A model generated the notes under the pieces. The model was not told the origin of the DNA. It did no database searches and saw only the letters and a program-made list of their open reading frames with translations. Below are positions 63,283 to 64,000 of a stretch of DNA of 64,000 bases, one piece after another. Within the stretch, counting starts at the first letter, position 1, and the number at the start of each line of letters is the position of its first letter. The DNA comes from Crocinitomicaceae bacterium. Lineage in GTDB: Bacteria > Bacteroidota > Bacteroidia > Flavobacteriales_D > Crocinitomicaceae. The DNA is taken from assembly GCA_024639405.1 (NCBI GenBank), contig JAHEIL010000045.1:186001-250000 (forward strand), given 5' to 3'. The position numbers and the translations under genes were made by a program.

Positions 63283-64000
63283 AGTGTATTATTTTTCAAT
63301 TGAAGTTTACCTAATTTATGATAATAAGGCAAATGCAAGTGCTCTTCCAAATGCATTAAATGCTGAATCCTATGACAATCAGAACCAACAAAATCTACTA
63401 ATTCTTCGTCAATTAAGCGTTCGGCCTGTTTTTTAACACCTGGACCATAATGACCAGTTAACGAATTTAAATTCACTTGAATTAAAGCACCTTTTTCTTT
63501 GTATTCTATCGCTTTTTCAGTTGACCCATGAAAATAGGGATAGCGTTCAAAATGAGCTAAAATCGGTCTGTAATCTGCCACTTGCATTTCAAAAAACAAG
63601 CGGTGTTCATTATCTGGTTGCGCATGAAAAGAAAACTCAACCAAAACATAATTATTTCCAAAACTTAGCACATTTTTTTGTTGTACTTTTTCAATTAGTG
63701 ATTGGTCAAAATAATACTCTGCTGCTGCTTCAATTTGCAAAGACAAACCAATTTCTTTGGCCGCATTTTGAACGTTTGCAAGTCCTGACAAAATAACTTC
63801 AGGTGTATTTGGGTATACTTCCGCCATGATGTGAGGCGTCGTGATAATTTTATTGTAACCCAAAGACTCAAATTTAGCTAATATTGCCAATGTTTCATCC
63901 ATTGTTTTAGAGCCATCATCAATTCCAGGTATTAAATGGCTGTGCATATCTGCACGAATGCAAGATAGATCAAACGGAACAGCAGGTTCTTTTTTTGAGA
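63279..64000 (-). CDS. CpsB/CapC-family tyrosine-protein phosphatase (PHP domain; N-terminus outside window)
   Basis: The frame stays open to the window edge: an ATG at 63947 exists, but 17 more codons upstream (ending CIRAD just before MHSHLIPGIDDG) continue the reading frame, and the family usually has residues before DMHSH, so the start lies beyond 64000. PHP-domain motifs are MHSHLIPGIDDGSKT, ITTPHIMAEVY, and the final DFVGSDCHRI. These are Mn-dependent phosphatases that remove phosphate from tyrosine kinases regulating capsule synthesis. The glycan locus at 9.9-19.7 kb is a possible target, by inference. Confidence 0.85.
   Translation of the reverse strand, partial: SKKEPAVPFDLSCIRADMHSHLIPGIDDGSKTMDETLAILAKFESLGYNKIITTPHIMAEVYPNTPEVILSGLANVQNAAKEIGLSLQIEAAAEYYFDQSLIEKVQQKNVLSFGNNYVLVEFSFHAQPDNEHRLFFEMQVADYRPILAHFERYPYFHGSTEKAIEYKEKGALIQVNLNSLTGHYGPGVKKQAERLIDEELVDFVGSDCHRIQHLMHLEEHLHLPYYHKLGKLQLKNNTL

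Overview
The window is one AT-rich bacterial chromosomal segment from a Bacteroidota member, most likely order Flavobacteriales. A Crocinitomicaceae/Fluviicola-like host is my guess from overall feel, not a proven placement. The evidence for Bacteroidota is: two proteins with type IX secretion (T9SS) C-terminal sorting domains; a PorE-like TPR/propeller/OmpA protein; an S46 dipeptidyl peptidase; DUF3467 just downstream of rpoC; a CzcA-type pump fused to its outer-membrane factor; promoters of the form TTG-N17-19-TAnnTTTG; and no recognisable Shine-Dalgarno sequences, even before ribosomal protein genes.

Layout. 1-3.6 kb: 3' part of a large secreted beta-helix protein with a T9SS tail. 3.7-6.8 kb: TlpA-like thioredoxin plus DPP11-type S46 peptidase. 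6.9-9.7 kb: membrane protein, coaE, a methyltransferase and a ZIP metal transporter. 9.9-19.7 kb: a compact surface-polysaccharide locus on the minus strand (initiating sugar transferase, aminotransferase, four glycosyltransferases, Wzy/WaaL-like polymerase or ligase, Wzx-like flippase, UDP-sugar epimerase) lying directly downstream of rny, zapA and a ZapB-like gene. 22-23.8 kb: M23 peptidase. 23.8-31.9 kb: a six-gene metal-handling operon (His-rich small protein, CzcA-TolC fusion pump, adaptor lipoprotein, diheme lipoprotein, ferritin-like/VIT1 transporter, His-rich membrane protein). 31.9-45.4 kb: the transcription/translation core, in transcription order tRNA-Thr(TGT), Tyr, Gly, Thr(GGT), tuf, tRNA-Trp, secE, nusG, rplK, rplA, rplJ, rplL, rpoB, rpoC, DUF3467. 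45.5-46.9 kb: rpsU-xerC-hpf. 46.9-52.8 kb: acyl-CoA dehydrogenase, apt, a helix-hairpin-helix protein and two amino-acid permeases. 52.8-57.3 kb: RmlD-like reductase, PspC-domain protein, DUF2851 and the PorE-like protein. 57.5-61.6 kb: rluD, a T9SS cargo protein and a PASTA protein. 61.7-64 kb: LOG-family protein, DUF2279 protein and the 3' part of a CpsB-type phosphatase running off the window.

How it fits together. Most genes are on the minus strand in tight operons with ATGA/GTGA overlaps. Regulation visible in sequence includes intrinsic terminators, tandem hairpins between rplL and rpoB, a hairpin leader before rplK, helically phased A-tracts upstream of the tRNA-tuf promoter, and promoters whose -7 box sits only 4 nt from the start codon, which implies leaderless or nearly leaderless transcripts. 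I saw no CRISPR array, insertion sequence, prophage or rRNA gene. No gene-free stretch exceeds 300 bases. The most unusual content is the 23.8-31.9 kb metal-handling operon. I do not claim a wholly new system.
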